A model generated the notes under the pieces. It had not been told where the DNA came from and did no database searches. It saw only the letters and a list, made by a program, of their open reading frames with translations. Shown here one piece after another: positions 17,161-27,274 of a stretch of 64,000 nt of DNA (positions are counted from its first letter, which is position 1; the number at the start of each line of letters is the position of its first letter). This DNA is from Parapedobacter defluvii (GTDB taxonomy: Bacteria; Bacteroidota; Bacteroidia; Sphingobacteriales; Sphingobacteriaceae): contig NZ_BMIK01000008.1 in assembly GCF_014642075.1 (NCBI RefSeq), positions 62,001 to 126,000 on the forward strand, read 5' to 3'. The position numbers and the translations under genes are program-made.

Positions 17161-18918
17161 TTATTCCCACCCAGGATTCTGTTCCCACCGTGGCATCAAT
17201 GTCAGCTCGCTCAGGGGGATGGGAAAAATCAGGTGATTATCGGTCCATGATTTCCGCCTTCCGGTTACGATGCGTTTTCCGGTGAAGCCGCTGCCGGTCT
17301 TGGTCCATTCAATACCGGTCGTCAACTTATCGGTGCTGCTCAATATTTTCCAACGCCTGACGTCCCAGAAGCGATGTTCCTCGAATGCCAACTCAACCCG
17401 GCGTTCGCGGCGGATACGTTCACGCATCTCCTCCTTGCTCAGCCCGCTGGGAAGTCCGGGCATACCCACGCGGCTCCGGATGGCATTGATTGCCGTATAA
17501 ACCTCTTCGGTGGGGCCGTAAGCTTCATTGGCAGCTTCTGCATAGTTCAGGTATAGTTCGCCCAAGCGGTACTTTTTAAACCGAGACGTTCCTGTATTCG
17601 GATCTAGCTGCGCCGGATCACGAAATTTCCGCAGGTAATACCCGTTTCCGGTACGCTGTGAGATATTGGAAATACCATCGGCACCACCCAGATACGATTG
17701 GATATAGTAAGGCTGTCCGTTTATCTCACCGTAATAAGCATTGTTGTACCACACTGTTGCATAAAACCGCGGGTCGCGGCCTTCATAGGGATTTGCCTCA
17801 TCATACCCGGATGCCGTATTGATGATGGGATAGAGGTGGTCGTCATCGTAGTAACCCAGAATGGCAGGTTCACCATTCGCCATGTCATAGGCATCTACCA
17901 ACTCTTGAGATGGGCTCGCACCAGCTTTATCACCCCCCAACGTTGGGATGGCATGCATGCGGAACATCAGGTGGCTGAATTCGTGAGCACGATAAGGTTT
18001 GATTTCGAAAATGGTTTCTTTATCTGCGGGGTTAGCACTGATATCCGTGCGGCTATCGAAATAGGCTTCATATTCCGGATGAAGGGCGTAATTGTTAGCC
18101 AGCAATGCGTCCAGTGAGTTCTTGCTCGCTTCGGCAGCTTCCGTCCACAAGGTTTGATTGTTGGTCTCATTCCAAAGCGGGCTTGCGGCAAACAATAGGG
18201 CCTGTGACCGTATCGCATGCGCAACTGCTTTGGTAAAACGCCCGCGTTCCGGCTCGGCCACTATGCGGTAAGGAAAGTACGGTTCGAGAATGGCTTCATC
18301 GCAATTCTGTTTGATAAACGCAACGCATTCCTGAAAAGACTGCCTTGGCAGCGATTCGAACTGATAGTCCCCACCGAATGGCCGGTCAACTACCGGCATG
18401 CCACCGTACATCTTGATAAGCTCTAGGTAAAAAAATGCCCGCAGTACTTTTACTTCGGCGATCAAACGGGCTTTCACTTGGGGGTTGGCAAATGGTGTAC
18501 CACTGATGTTTTCCAGAAAAACATTAGTTTGACGTATACCAGCCCAGTTTTTCCGATAGTAATTACCATTTGTTTCGGGATTCGAAGATCCCGTTGAGAA
18601 CTGAATATCCAACGGATTCCAATTTGGACGTAGCTCACCATTGTACCAGCGGGAAGGGGCGCGGCCCATATCCTGTGGAAAATCGTTGTCATGAGCCTCA
18701 TCAGAAAAGCCAGCAAGCAATGTAAAATAATCATAGGCCGTACCGTATGGATTAATATTGTCGTAAATAGTATTCACATACTCGGCAGTCATCATTTCGT
18801 CGGCAAAGATCTGTTCCAGGGTCAAGCGTCCATCGGGCATGATATCCAACGGATCCTTTTGGCAGCTTGTGGCTACCAACACCGACAGCATCAATAGCTT
18901 ATATATTGATTTTTTCAT
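17161..18918 (-). CDS. SusD/RagB-family surface glycan-binding lipoprotein (second locus)
   Basis: A 585-residue lipoprotein with signal peptide and lipobox cysteine at residue 19 (VATSC), followed by QKDPLDIMPDGRLTLEQIF and the conserved C-terminal RIRRERRVELAFEEHRFWD. It should form the lid of the SusC encoded just upstream. An in-frame ATG at 18937-18939 overlaps the SusC stop as TAATG and may give translational coupling, but the ATG at 18918 starts a clean signal peptide. Confidence 0.94.
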   Translation of the reverse strand: MKKSIYKLLMLSVLVATSCQKDPLDIMPDGRLTLEQIFADEMMTAEYVNTIYDNINPYGTAYDYFTLLAGFSDEAHDNDFPQDMGRAPSRWYNGELRPNWNPLDIQFSTGSSNPETNGNYYRKNWAGIRQTNVFLENISGTPFANPQVKARLIAEVKVLRAFFYLELIKMYGGMPVVDRPFGGDYQFESLPRQSFQECVAFIKQNCDEAILEPYFPYRIVAEPERGRFTKAVAHAIRSQALLFAASPLWNETNNQTLWTEAAEASKNSLDALLANNYALHPEYEAYFDSRTDISANPADKETIFEIKPYRAHEFSHLMFRMHAIPTLGGDKAGASPSQELVDAYDMANGEPAILGYYDDDHLYPIINTASGYDEANPYEGRDPRFYATVWYNNAYYGEINGQPYYIQSYLGGADGISNISQRTGNGYYLRKFRDPAQLDPNTGTSRFKKYRLGELYLNYAEAANEAYGPTEEVYTAINAIRSRVGMPGLPSGLSKEEMRERIRRERRVELAFEEHRFWDVRRWKILSSTDKLTTGIEWTKTGSGFTGKRIVTGRRKSWTDNHLIFPIPLSELTLMPRWEQNPGWE

Positions 18919-18938
18919 TTTTTTTATCCCAAAATCCA

Positions 18939-21900
18939 TTAAAAAGTGACATTAACTCCCCCGTTGAATACCCGGTATACGGGATAGCTCAACGAATTGT
19001 TTACCTCCGGATCGAAATCATTCGTGCGCATCCAATCCCATGTAATCAGATTGAGTCCGTTTACATAAAACCGGACTTCTTTCGCCCCGATGCGATTGCT
19101 CACCGATGTGGGAAGGCGGTATCCGATTTCTGCATTTTTCAGCCGGATAAAGCTGCGGTTTTCAATAAAGAATGCATTTACGTCCCGTTCGCTGACGGAG
19201 CTTCCCAAGCTAAGTCGCGGATACCTGATCTCTTCGCCGGCGGCGGCCCGTTCAGCGGTCCATGCGTAGCGGTGGCGATCCCGGAAATCGTACATTCCCA
19301 TGGTACCATATCCCGAGAGCGGCTGTGTAACATTCAGTATCCCCTGAAATAAGAATGACACATCAAAATTGCGGTAGTTGACGTTAAAAGCTCCGCCGAA
19401 CGTATATTCCGGAACTCCTGAATAGCCGATAGGTACCATGTCGCGTTCATCGATCATACCGTCGTTGTTGGTATCCTGATATTTGAAGTCGCCCGGTCTG
19501 ACTGTATAGCCTACATAATTAAGGCCCTCGGCTTCAATTTCGTCGTAGCTTGCGTAATATCCGTCGCGTAACGGATAGCCGAATACCTGACCTATCCGGT
19601 AGCCAGTTTGGCGATAGCGATGAGCATAATCATCGGGGTATGGTAGCTCGTCAGAAAACACGACCTTATTCCGAGCAAAATTATAATTAAGTTTGGAGAG
19701 GATGGACCAGTCGTTGTTGATCCGCTTATTATAATTGAGTTCGATTTCATACCCTTGGTTTTCGACTACCCCCATATTAACGGGGCTCATACGTGAAGCT
19801 TCTATGCCATATACCATTGGTATCGTCTGCCTGTTAATTAAGATATTGTTCCGGTTTTCCTTGAACACATCTACCATCAAGGTGATATCATTCAATAGAC
19901 CAAGTTCGAGACCGATATTGGTTTTTTCGGCTACCTCCCATTGGATGTAAGGGTTGCCTAAGTAGTTTTCGGCAATTTTGCCTCCCCGTCCCAGCGATCC
20001 GCTGTAACCACCTCCGGTTTGACGCTGGATGTCATCAAGGTAAAGAAAGCGTCTGCTCCCCAATCGGTCGCTGCCCACACGGCCATAGGAGGCACGTAAT
20101 TTGAGCATCGTAAGGTAAGGGTTGTCTTTTAAGACATTCTCGTTTGATATCAGCCAACCACCGGATATCGTTGGGAAAAACCCGTATCGCCGCCCCTTAG
20201 CAAATTGTTCGGAACCGTTGTATCCTGCATTAAACTCTGCAAAATACCGGTTGTCATATCCGTACATGGCACGCAGCGAAATACCCCTTAGGTTAAACGG
20301 CAATCGGTCATTGGGCATTACTCTCACTTCCTGTTGTGCCAAAAGCATTCCGGTTACCGTATGTTTGTCGTTAAAGGTACGCTGATAGTCAGCCGATAAC
20401 TGGAAGTTGAAAAACGATTGAAAGTTTGACCCGCTACCGATACTTAGTGGCGTGTTTTCCAGCTCCAAGAACATACGACGGTACTCAACGCTATCCATCC
20501 CGAGGTGGTTTGGCGTATTGAGATCGATAACCTGTATCCACCGCTGGTATTCCTTTGATGCCGTGAGTGAGTAAACGGTTCGGGTGTCAAAAGATGCCAT
20601 GAACTTGGCCGAGAGGCCCTCGGTCAACCTGTCAAGATCCTGTTTCAGCCCCCAGGATGCGGTTATATTATTTCGGGTTTCCCGCCGGTAGCCCGAACGG
20701 TTAATCAGCGCCCAAGGCGACACGTTATAGTTGCCGGGCCCGATGAGTACTTCGCCGTCTGGGCTAAGTGGTCCTGGTAATACCACGGGGAAGAAACTAT
20801 ACGTCCTTCTGAATATCTCCTCCGTGTCAGCATTTGGTGAATTGACCTGTTCAAAATATCCAGCAGCATTTAAAAAGGTACTCAACGTCCCTGATTTGTT
20901 TAGCTTGGCATCGATATTGGACCGGAAATTATACCGTTTCAGAAAGCCTGACGGGTCGTATTCCGTGACATCCGGGCTGATCTTCCACTGTCCGCCTTGA
21001 TCGAGGAATCCCACATTAACAAAATACTGCACATAGTCTCCACCGCCGGTGATATTGAGGTTATACCGTTGCTGGCTTACCCAATCGTTAAACAACAATT
21101 TCTGCCAGTTGGTATTTGGGTAAGCCTCCGGATAATCCTGATACAGAAACCGATCGAGGGCGTATTCCGAATAAGGAGGTTGGTTTACGGGATCATTGGG
21201 ATCTACATTTGGGTTATCATTTGTCCAAGCTTGGTTGCGTAAACTGGCCCATTCATAGGCGTTTAAAACCGATGGTGAACGTGTAAACCCCTGTAATCCC
21301 TGTTCGTAGGTCAGTCCGATAGCCGGTTTGCCGCTGCTTCCACGTTTCGTGGTTACCAAGATAACGCCATTCGCACCCCGTACACCAAATAAGGCAGTAG
21401 AAGATGCGTCTTTTAGGATAGATACACTTTCTACCTCATTGGGATCAATATAGGTCATTTCGCGTTCTACACCGTCTACCAAGATGATGGGAGCGGTTGC
21501 GTTCAGCGTACCCATACCGCGCAAAAACAGAGCCGTATAGTCCCTGCCGGGTTCGCCACTCCGCTGTAAAGCGGTGAGACCGGGCAGTCTTCCTGCTAAG
21601 GTCACAGCGAGATTGGCTGCAGGGCTTTGTTTGATTTCTTTGGTTTGGATCGAAGCGATAGCACCGGTCACTGAGATTTTTTTCTGCGTTCCATATGCGA
21701 CAACAACGACTTCATCCAAATCGCTGATAGCTGGGATCATTGAAATATTTACCGTATTTTCGGTTTCAGTGAGGGCATGTTCGATACGCTCATACCCCAC
21801 CAGTGAGAATATCACCGTAGTACTGTTCGCTGGGAGGGTGAGTTGGTATCGGCCGGCTTCGTCTGTTGTTGTAGCCACCGCAGTTCCCTGGATACTCACT

Positions 21901-22373
21901 GTAACCCCCTGCAAAAATTCACCTTGATTATCCGTTACTTGTCCGCTGATCACCCGCTGTTGCTGCTGTAGTACAGGGGCACGCAGCGTTTCGGGCGGTG
22001 GTGAAGTAGCACGTTTGGTAATTACAATGGTATTTTCGGTGATCTGATACGTCAGTGATACCGGTTTCAGCAATGTTTCCAAGGCTTCTGTCAGTGACAT
22101 GTTATGGACATGGATAGAAACCGGGGCGGACCGGTTTACCAAACGGTCATTGAAGATCACCGTGAGATTGGTTTGTTTTTCAATGGCTTGGAATACATTC
22201 TTGATCGGTTGGTTTTTGACGTTTAGCGAAACCGTTTGCGACCGCGTTTCTGCGCTCAAATGAAGACAAACGGCTAAAAGCAACAGCGAGGTCAATTTCA
22301 TGATTCGGAATAATTGCTCGATACCATCCGGTATCTTCTTTTTCCACAATAGGGAAAAATCATAATTTATCAT
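18939..22373 (-). CDS. SusC-family TonB-dependent transporter with STN signalling domain
   Basis: A 1144-residue outer-membrane receptor. After an N-terminal hydrophobic signal region (about residues 25-43), an STN domain (about 47-118, with NVFQAIEKQTNLTVIFNDRL) is followed by a carboxypeptidase-like domain, the plug (VVVAYGTQKK to FGVRGANGVILVTTKRG) and the barrel ending VNVTF. The STN domain is the part that signals to FecR-type anti-sigma factors, and the FecR and ECF sigma genes lie immediately upstream in the same direction. An alternative start is Met25 (22301). Import of an oligosaccharide is likely; substrate not predictable. Confidence 0.95.
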   Translation of the reverse strand: MINYDFSLLWKKKIPDGIEQLFRIMKLTSLLLLAVCLHLSAETRSQTVSLNVKNQPIKNVFQAIEKQTNLTVIFNDRLVNRSAPVSIHVHNMSLTEALETLLKPVSLTYQITENTIVITKRATSPPPETLRAPVLQQQQRVISGQVTDNQGEFLQGVTVSIQGTAVATTTDEAGRYQLTLPANSTTVIFSLVGYERIEHALTETENTVNISMIPAISDLDEVVVVAYGTQKKISVTGAIASIQTKEIKQSPAANLAVTLAGRLPGLTALQRSGEPGRDYTALFLRGMGTLNATAPIILVDGVEREMTYIDPNEVESVSILKDASSTALFGVRGANGVILVTTKRGSSGKPAIGLTYEQGLQGFTRSPSVLNAYEWASLRNQAWTNDNPNVDPNDPVNQPPYSEYALDRFLYQDYPEAYPNTNWQKLLFNDWVSQQRYNLNITGGGDYVQYFVNVGFLDQGGQWKISPDVTEYDPSGFLKRYNFRSNIDAKLNKSGTLSTFLNAAGYFEQVNSPNADTEEIFRRTYSFFPVVLPGPLSPDGEVLIGPGNYNVSPWALINRSGYRRETRNNITASWGLKQDLDRLTEGLSAKFMASFDTRTVYSLTASKEYQRWIQVIDLNTPNHLGMDSVEYRRMFLELENTPLSIGSGSNFQSFFNFQLSADYQRTFNDKHTVTGMLLAQQEVRVMPNDRLPFNLRGISLRAMYGYDNRYFAEFNAGYNGSEQFAKGRRYGFFPTISGGWLISNENVLKDNPYLTMLKLRASYGRVGSDRLGSRRFLYLDDIQRQTGGGYSGSLGRGGKIAENYLGNPYIQWEVAEKTNIGLELGLLNDITLMVDVFKENRNNILINRQTIPMVYGIEASRMSPVNMGVVENQGYEIELNYNKRINNDWSILSKLNYNFARNKVVFSDELPYPDDYAHRYRQTGYRIGQVFGYPLRDGYYASYDEIEAEGLNYVGYTVRPGDFKYQDTNNDGMIDERDMVPIGYSGVPEYTFGGAFNVNYRNFDVSFLFQGILNVTQPLSGYGTMGMYDFRDRHRYAWTAERAAAGEEIRYPRLSLGSSVSERDVNAFFIENRSFIRLKNAEIGYRLPTSVSNRIGAKEVRFYVNGLNLITWDWMRTNDFDPEVNNSLSYPVYRVFNGGVNVTF

Positions 22374-22446
22374 TACGTTTGTTCGTTTAGATAAGTTAAT
22401 TAACTGGTTTTAATACGCTTTTTATTACTGGTTTTTTCTGAACGGT

Positions 22447-22473
22447 AAGGGGAGTGTTCGCAGCACTTCCCTT
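22447..22473. other. Hairpin in the FecR-SusC gap
   Basis: A 10-bp stem with one G-T wobble (22447-22456 with 22464-22473, 7-base loop) sits in the 171-bp gap between fecR and susC. It has no T-run on the transcribed strand, so it is more likely a leader structure, or a partial barrier that sets susC expression apart from fecR, than a full terminator. Confidence 0.4.
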
Positions 22474-22544
22474 GTTCATCTTATGGGGTCACATGTTCAT
22501 CTCATATTTTTGCATTTTTAAGTTATCTATTGGTTATTTTACGA

Positions 22545-23702
22545 TCAATTTATAATCAGTGTTCTGTTAGCTAGTTTCGCATCAATCAGGGACAGGCGCA
22601 GAATGTTGATTGCACCTTTTAATGAAACATCTCGCCTGAATTTTCCCGTGAAAGTTTCGTTGGGAATGCCTCGTTTATAAACCACTTTCACATCATACCA
22701 CCGCTCAATCTGTTTTAGCATCTCTTCCAGGGGAGTAGCATCGAAATAGAAAAATCCCTGCTTCCAGGCAATGTATTGGTTGGTATCCACGGCTGCCACC
22801 TGAACATCCCCATCCATGATGATAGACTGCTGGCCCGGCATTATGGTGATTGGCGATCCAGCATCGATGCTTGGCACTACGCGCACACTTCCTGTTACCA
22901 ATGTTGTTCTTGTTCGGGGCTCATCGGAGTAAGCGGCGATATTAAATTGCGTGCCCAGTACTTCTACCACCTGGCCATCGCTTATCACTTTAAATGGTTT
23001 TTTTTGCTGTTTGCTTACGTCAAAATATGCCTCACCTGCTAACTCTACCACACGTTCGGGGCCATCAAACCGGCTCGGATATTTCAGCATAGAGGACGAA
23101 TTGAGCCATACCAGCGTTCCATCGGGTAGTGCTATTTGGTAGGTGCCTCCTCTCGGGGTGCTCAGCATGAGTGAACGATTGTGCGCGTGACTTTGTAGAC
23201 CTGAATCAGCTGGATTTAGTCTGCTATCGCCCTGTTCACCGATCACAGAACTCCCGTCAAAGTACGTAATTCCATCTCCTACCATAATTCCGGATTGTGC
23301 TTCGCTCAGCGAGACCGTCCGGCCATCAGCTAATGTCAACATCGCCCGGTTACCACCGGGTACGATGTCCTCAGCCGTCACTTCAACTGCCGCAGGATCA
23401 TTCGTTGTGTTCCTTATCACGTACCACATACCGGCTACTGCCAGTATTGCGGCCGCTGTATAGGGGAGCCACCGCATGGTTCGTGTGCGAGTTGCATGGC
23501 TTCCTGGTTTTATTTGTTTCATTAACCGCTGATACATACGCGCTTTCAGCTCTTCTACAGTATCTTCCCCAGTCGTAGGCAGTGTTATTTGCGTATCATC
23601 AAAACTATTGTACCAATCGGTTAGATCCGCCAGTTCCTCGTCGGTGAGTGTTCCCGCTTTTAATTTAGCAATCAGGTCGTCGATGCGGTTATCTTGGTCC
23701 AT
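22545..23702 (-). CDS. FecR-family anti-sigma factor
   Basis: A 385-residue inner-membrane regulator. The cytoplasmic N-terminus (about 1-75) would hold the sigma factor, one membrane segment follows (about 78-96, PYTAAAILAVAGMWYVI), then the periplasmic FecR domain (from about DGTLVWLNSSSMLKYPSRF) and a C-terminal DUF4974-type STN-like domain (ERWYDVKVVYKRG). It receives the signal from the STN domain of the adjacent SusC and releases the ECF sigma factor. It lies 51 bp after the sigma gene. Confidence 0.95.
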   Translation of the reverse strand: MDQDNRIDDLIAKLKAGTLTDEELADLTDWYNSFDDTQITLPTTGEDTVEELKARMYQRLMKQIKPGSHATRTRTMRWLPYTAAAILAVAGMWYVIRNTTNDPAAVEVTAEDIVPGGNRAMLTLADGRTVSLSEAQSGIMVGDGITYFDGSSVIGEQGDSRLNPADSGLQSHAHNRSLMLSTPRGGTYQIALPDGTLVWLNSSSMLKYPSRFDGPERVVELAGEAYFDVSKQQKKPFKVISDGQVVEVLGTQFNIAAYSDEPRTRTTLVTGSVRVVPSIDAGSPITIMPGQQSIIMDGDVQVAAVDTNQYIAWKQGFFYFDATPLEEMLKQIERWYDVKVVYKRGIPNETFTGKFRRDVSLKGAINILRLSLIDAKLANRTLIIN

Positions 23703-23753
23703 TTCCGTAATTGGTTTTTTAGTATAGACACCAAAACGGGTTGGACGGGTAGG

Positions 23754-24344
23754 TTATTTTTGGAAAAAATAATAAATCACCGCCAGCCATACACTTAAGT
23801 CCAGACTTTCGCGGATGTCACGGTTGGCTTTTTTCAGGTGATATTTTACGGTATTCTCAGATATGGCTAGCTGATCAGCCACCTGTTTTACGGTTTTGCC
23901 TTCTTGCCGGCTCAATTCGAATACAATCCGGCATTGGGTGGGTAAGTTGTTTATGGCACGGTCGATACGTTTTTGCAACTCTTTCGCAATCAGCACGAGT
24001 TCGGGAGAAGGGTGTCCGGCATCGGTCGTCTCGTATTCGGCCACTCGCAGGCGCTCACGGTGACGTTTCAGTCTGCGATTAAACACTTGGTTGCGGATGC
24101 TGACAGCTAGATACCCAGAAAGGTCATCATTTTCGATGTGTAGTGTTTCTCTCAGTCGCCACAGCTTATACAGGACATCCTGTACACATTCCTCGGCCTC
24201 CTGCGGGTCGCCCAAACGGTTAGCGGCAACTACAAACAGCCGATCCCAGTACCGCTCATATATTTCGGAAAGAGCGGCTTCATCATCCTGCCGGAGTTTC
24301 GTAACCAGTTCCTTGTCTGTATCGTGCCGATGAATGGATGTCAT
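23754..24344 (-). CDS. ECF-type RNA polymerase sigma factor
   Basis: A 196-residue sigma-70-family factor of the Bacteroidota ECF group. Region 2 covers about residues 22-90 (EECVQDVLYKLWRLRETL) and region 4 about 130-180 (LPTQCRIVFELSRQEGKTV, then the helix-turn-helix with AISENTVKYHLKKA). It should drive the fecR-susC-susD genes after release by FecR. It starts 11 bp after the end of an MBL-fold gene that runs in the same direction, so the two may share a transcript. Confidence 0.95.
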   Translation of the reverse strand: MTSIHRHDTDKELVTKLRQDDEAALSEIYERYWDRLFVVAANRLGDPQEAEECVQDVLYKLWRLRETLHIENDDLSGYLAVSIRNQVFNRRLKRHRERLRVAEYETTDAGHPSPELVLIAKELQKRIDRAINNLPTQCRIVFELSRQEGKTVKQVADQLAISENTVKYHLKKANRDIRESLDLSVWLAVIYYFFQK

Positions 24345-24355
24345 TGCATCACTAT

Positions 24356-25240
24356 TTATTCGATTTTATGGAGGCCTTCAAATTGCCAATAATGTTCTTT
24401 GATGCCGATTTCGTTCATCAAATTCCTGATTTCTATCGTCTCCCAATTGTGGGTGTTATATCCGTTTCCGGCATCGTTGTCGTGCAGCCAGCGCGGGGTT
24501 GGCCATAAGCAGGCCCTAAAGCTGATGTTCCGATAAAAATCTTTGCTTACGCCATTTTGGCCGTGATGGGCCATCTGTAAATAGTCACAGGTCAGGTCTG
24601 ACCGGTACGGACCGTTCCACAGTTTGTCCCCACCTTCAATTCCCAGATCAGCAAGAAATAATACCGATTTCTTTGTGTCCCAGACTTTGATGACCACGCT
24701 TTGGTTGTTATATGGATTTGTTGTAATTTCTTCATTTTTGACTCCCAAGATCTTAAATGTCGTATTTCCCATGGAAATGACCAATCCGGGTTCGGTCATG
24801 TTGACGACTTTACCGTCAAATTTTCGCACATTCTCATAAAATTCTTTGGTGAGCCCTTCGGCTCCCTTTTCGTATTGCTGCACAAACGAAGTTGACAATT
24901 CAGCATGATAAATCGTGTGAATCTTCAGGCCAACCGGAGCTTTCAGGATTTCGTTCAGCGCGCCGATGTGATCGCTGTGGGGGTGTGTAATAAACCAAGC
25001 CTCCACTTCATTTCCCAGTGCAGCGAGGAACCCTCTTAGGTATGAGGCATCAGCGGCTGTGCCCCCATCCATCACGCATACCTTACCATTGTCTGTTAAG
25101 AGTACATATGAGTTCATCTGTGAGGAGGACTGCGCCGGCAATTGCCATAGTGTAAATCCGGGCTTTTCCGCCCCAATGGCCGCCATACAAAAAGACAAAC
25201 CAAATATGAGCAGCGGGAACAGCAAATAGCGGATGTTCAT
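24356..25240 (-). CDS. Exported MBL-fold metallohydrolase (ComEC-C-terminal-like)
   Basis: A 294-residue protein with a signal peptide (MNIRYLLFPLLIFGLSF region) and a metallo-beta-lactamase fold. The metal motif H86-x-H88-x-D90-H91 (THPHSDH) is present, with later ligands in LADLG and MAHHG. The overall order resembles the MBL domain found alone or at the C-terminus of ComEC-type proteins. Its substrate could be a phosphodiester, a lactone or another ester. The frame is open 53 codons further upstream, but only ATG 25240 gives a signal peptide. It ends 11 bp before the ECF sigma gene, an unusual operon position. Confidence 0.85.
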   Translation of the reverse strand: MNIRYLLFPLLIFGLSFCMAAIGAEKPGFTLWQLPAQSSSQMNSYVLLTDNGKVCVMDGGTAADASYLRGFLAALGNEVEAWFITHPHSDHIGALNEILKAPVGLKIHTIYHAELSTSFVQQYEKGAEGLTKEFYENVRKFDGKVVNMTEPGLVISMGNTTFKILGVKNEEITTNPYNNQSVVIKVWDTKKSVLFLADLGIEGGDKLWNGPYRSDLTCDYLQMAHHGQNGVSKDFYRNISFRACLWPTPRWLHDNDAGNGYNTHNWETIEIRNLMNEIGIKEHYWQFEGLHKIE

Positions 25241-25518
25241 ATTACCTGTCGTTTGATAGTTATAAATGAACATCGAAAATAGAAATAAAAATTGACTATT
25301 TGCTTTCCCGGTAATTAAGTGTATTGATTTTGCCCCAACAGCATCGATAAACCGCATGATGACACCAACCAGTATGGTGCAGGTTGCACCCACACCCATA
25401 AACCCCTATGTTCGCTTGTAGTTTGTGATTAGTTAGTAACCAATTAAAACACAATTTTCATGTCGCAAGTCGGTGATAAGTATCAACTATCTTACTGAAG
25501 CAAAGATTGACAGTGCGA

Positions 25519-27219
25519 ATGGCAAAGAAAATGATGAAGTACGCTATACTATTCTTAGTGCCGCTCCTGATAGGCTTCTCGCCGCTATTGACGGACGCGC
25601 ATAACCATTTGATACCTCATAATTCATTGCCTTTAGTAGACACAGCGCATCACGCATTCCATGTCAGCATCCAGCAATTGGGCCCTAAAATCTGGAACCC
25701 TGTGGATCACATCAATGTCTGGAATTACGCAGCGGAATGGCATGACGATATGGAGCAGCAGCCGGATGATTATTTCCGTAAAAATTTCCCTTATGTCCGC
25801 TATATCCAGTTGATGACAGCAGCTGGCGGAAGCGTAGAACGGGACCTATTTAAAGATCCGCATGATCGTTCGGTGACCGATGATTATGATTTTTCACCGC
25901 TGATCCGGGCATGCCGGAATATTGTGAGACAAGAACTTACACCGCACCTGAAATTAGGAAACGTACCCTTGAAATACGCGGCAAACCCGGAGGTCAGCAA
26001 AGATTTCGGTGTGAATGTTTGTCCTCCCTACGATTACAACTTATGGCACGCGTATATTAAAGCGATGATGTATGCACTGGTGGGCGAGTTTGGCAGGAAG
26101 AACGTGCAGGCATGGCGGTTCGGGGTGGTTACGGAGTATGAAAACAAATCGTGGTTTTCAGTAGCGGATGATCCCGAAAAGACAAGAGATGCCTATTTCA
26201 AATTATATGACTATACCGTAGATGCGATAGAGCAGGTGTTGGGAAAAAATAGCTGCGTAGGGGCACATAGTATGACCGTATCGGAAGGCTTGTGGGATGA
26301 GCGGCAATTAATTGCTCACTGTGCCCGGGGTAAAAATTATTGCACTGGCAAAACGGGAACCCGCCTGAATTTTTTGGCCGCCTCATATTACGATGAACGC
26401 CCCGGTAAGCGGGTTGCGGGAAATGTTTCTTTCGTGGAAACGATTGACTTATTGAGAAAAGCCGCCATAAAGGAAGGCTTTGACAAGCTTTTCTATGGGG
26501 TGGATGAGGGCCGTATCCTTTCAGGGATGGACGGCAAACCTTTATTTCCCAGAGCGGTAGGACAAACGTGGCAGGCTGCTTATGATGCGCGGTTATATCG
26601 GATCCTAATGGATACGGATGTTGATTATTTCAGCCATTGGGCATATACGACACACGGTATATCTTCGGGTATTCCTTCCGTCTCGGCCCAAACATCGGCA
26701 TTATTTTATAAAATGGAAGGAAGTATCCGTTTGCCATTGGAGCACCATGCTGGAAAAAGTGTGCCGGGAGAGGATATCGGAGCTATAGCCGCGTGGGATA
26801 AACAAAGAAAGAAGTTATACCTTTTATTTTATGCTTACTCAGACTCCCTACACCATGCTGCTATCCGCGAAATATCCTGTACGATCCGTGGAATCGATTC
26901 GAAGAGCCAAAAGCTAGTGGCTACGAGAAGTTTGGTTAGTGACGATTCGAATTTTTTTGACGAGTGGTTGGCTGACCGGGAACGCATGGGGATTACTGCG
27001 GACGATTTCGGGTGGTCGTCAGATAGTTTTGTCATTCAGCCACCGACATTGAAAGATGCCAAGCATGTGACATTTTTTAAGAGCCGAGAGCCATTTTACC
27101 GTTCTTGCGCCGAGATACACCCGGTAGCGGAGCAGTTCAATTTGGAGAATGGAATGTTGCATATTCGCACCGATATTCCGCTTCATGGGGTCATGCTATA
27201 TGAAATAGCGATCAACTAA
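25519..27219 (+). CDS. Exported GH39-like putative glycoside hydrolase
   Basis: A 566-residue protein with a signal peptide (about 27 residues) and a central region that reads like a clan GH-A TIM barrel of the GH39 type: repeated aromatic strands, QAWRFGVVTEYENKSW where an acid/base Glu would be, and FYGVDEGRIL where a nucleophile Glu would be. The C-terminal part resembles the beta-sandwich of GH39 enzymes. I cannot name the family with certainty. Start ATG 25519 is preferred to the TTG at 25507; ATG 25531 is also possible. It is the first of three same-strand exported proteins diverging from the MBL/sigma/FecR unit. Confidence 0.7.
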   Translation: MAKKMMKYAILFLVPLLIGFSPLLTDAHNHLIPHNSLPLVDTAHHAFHVSIQQLGPKIWNPVDHINVWNYAAEWHDDMEQQPDDYFRKNFPYVRYIQLMTAAGGSVERDLFKDPHDRSVTDDYDFSPLIRACRNIVRQELTPHLKLGNVPLKYAANPEVSKDFGVNVCPPYDYNLWHAYIKAMMYALVGEFGRKNVQAWRFGVVTEYENKSWFSVADDPEKTRDAYFKLYDYTVDAIEQVLGKNSCVGAHSMTVSEGLWDERQLIAHCARGKNYCTGKTGTRLNFLAASYYDERPGKRVAGNVSFVETIDLLRKAAIKEGFDKLFYGVDEGRILSGMDGKPLFPRAVGQTWQAAYDARLYRILMDTDVDYFSHWAYTTHGISSGIPSVSAQTSALFYKMEGSIRLPLEHHAGKSVPGEDIGAIAAWDKQRKKLYLLFYAYSDSLHHAAIREISCTIRGIDSKSQKLVATRSLVSDDSNFFDEWLADRERMGITADDFGWSSDSFVIQPPTLKDAKHVTFFKSREPFYRSCAEIHPVAEQFNLENGMLHIRTDIPLHGVMLYEIAIN

Positions 27220-27274
27220 TTATCCCGTGTTTGATGTTGTAGATTTCTAACACTACGATAAATAAGCTACTACA

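Noticed and set aside
22505-22512. TATTTTTG on the plus strand, pointing into fecR antisense
   Set aside because: No TTG at 19-21 bp upstream; single -7 matches are expected by chance in AT-rich gaps.
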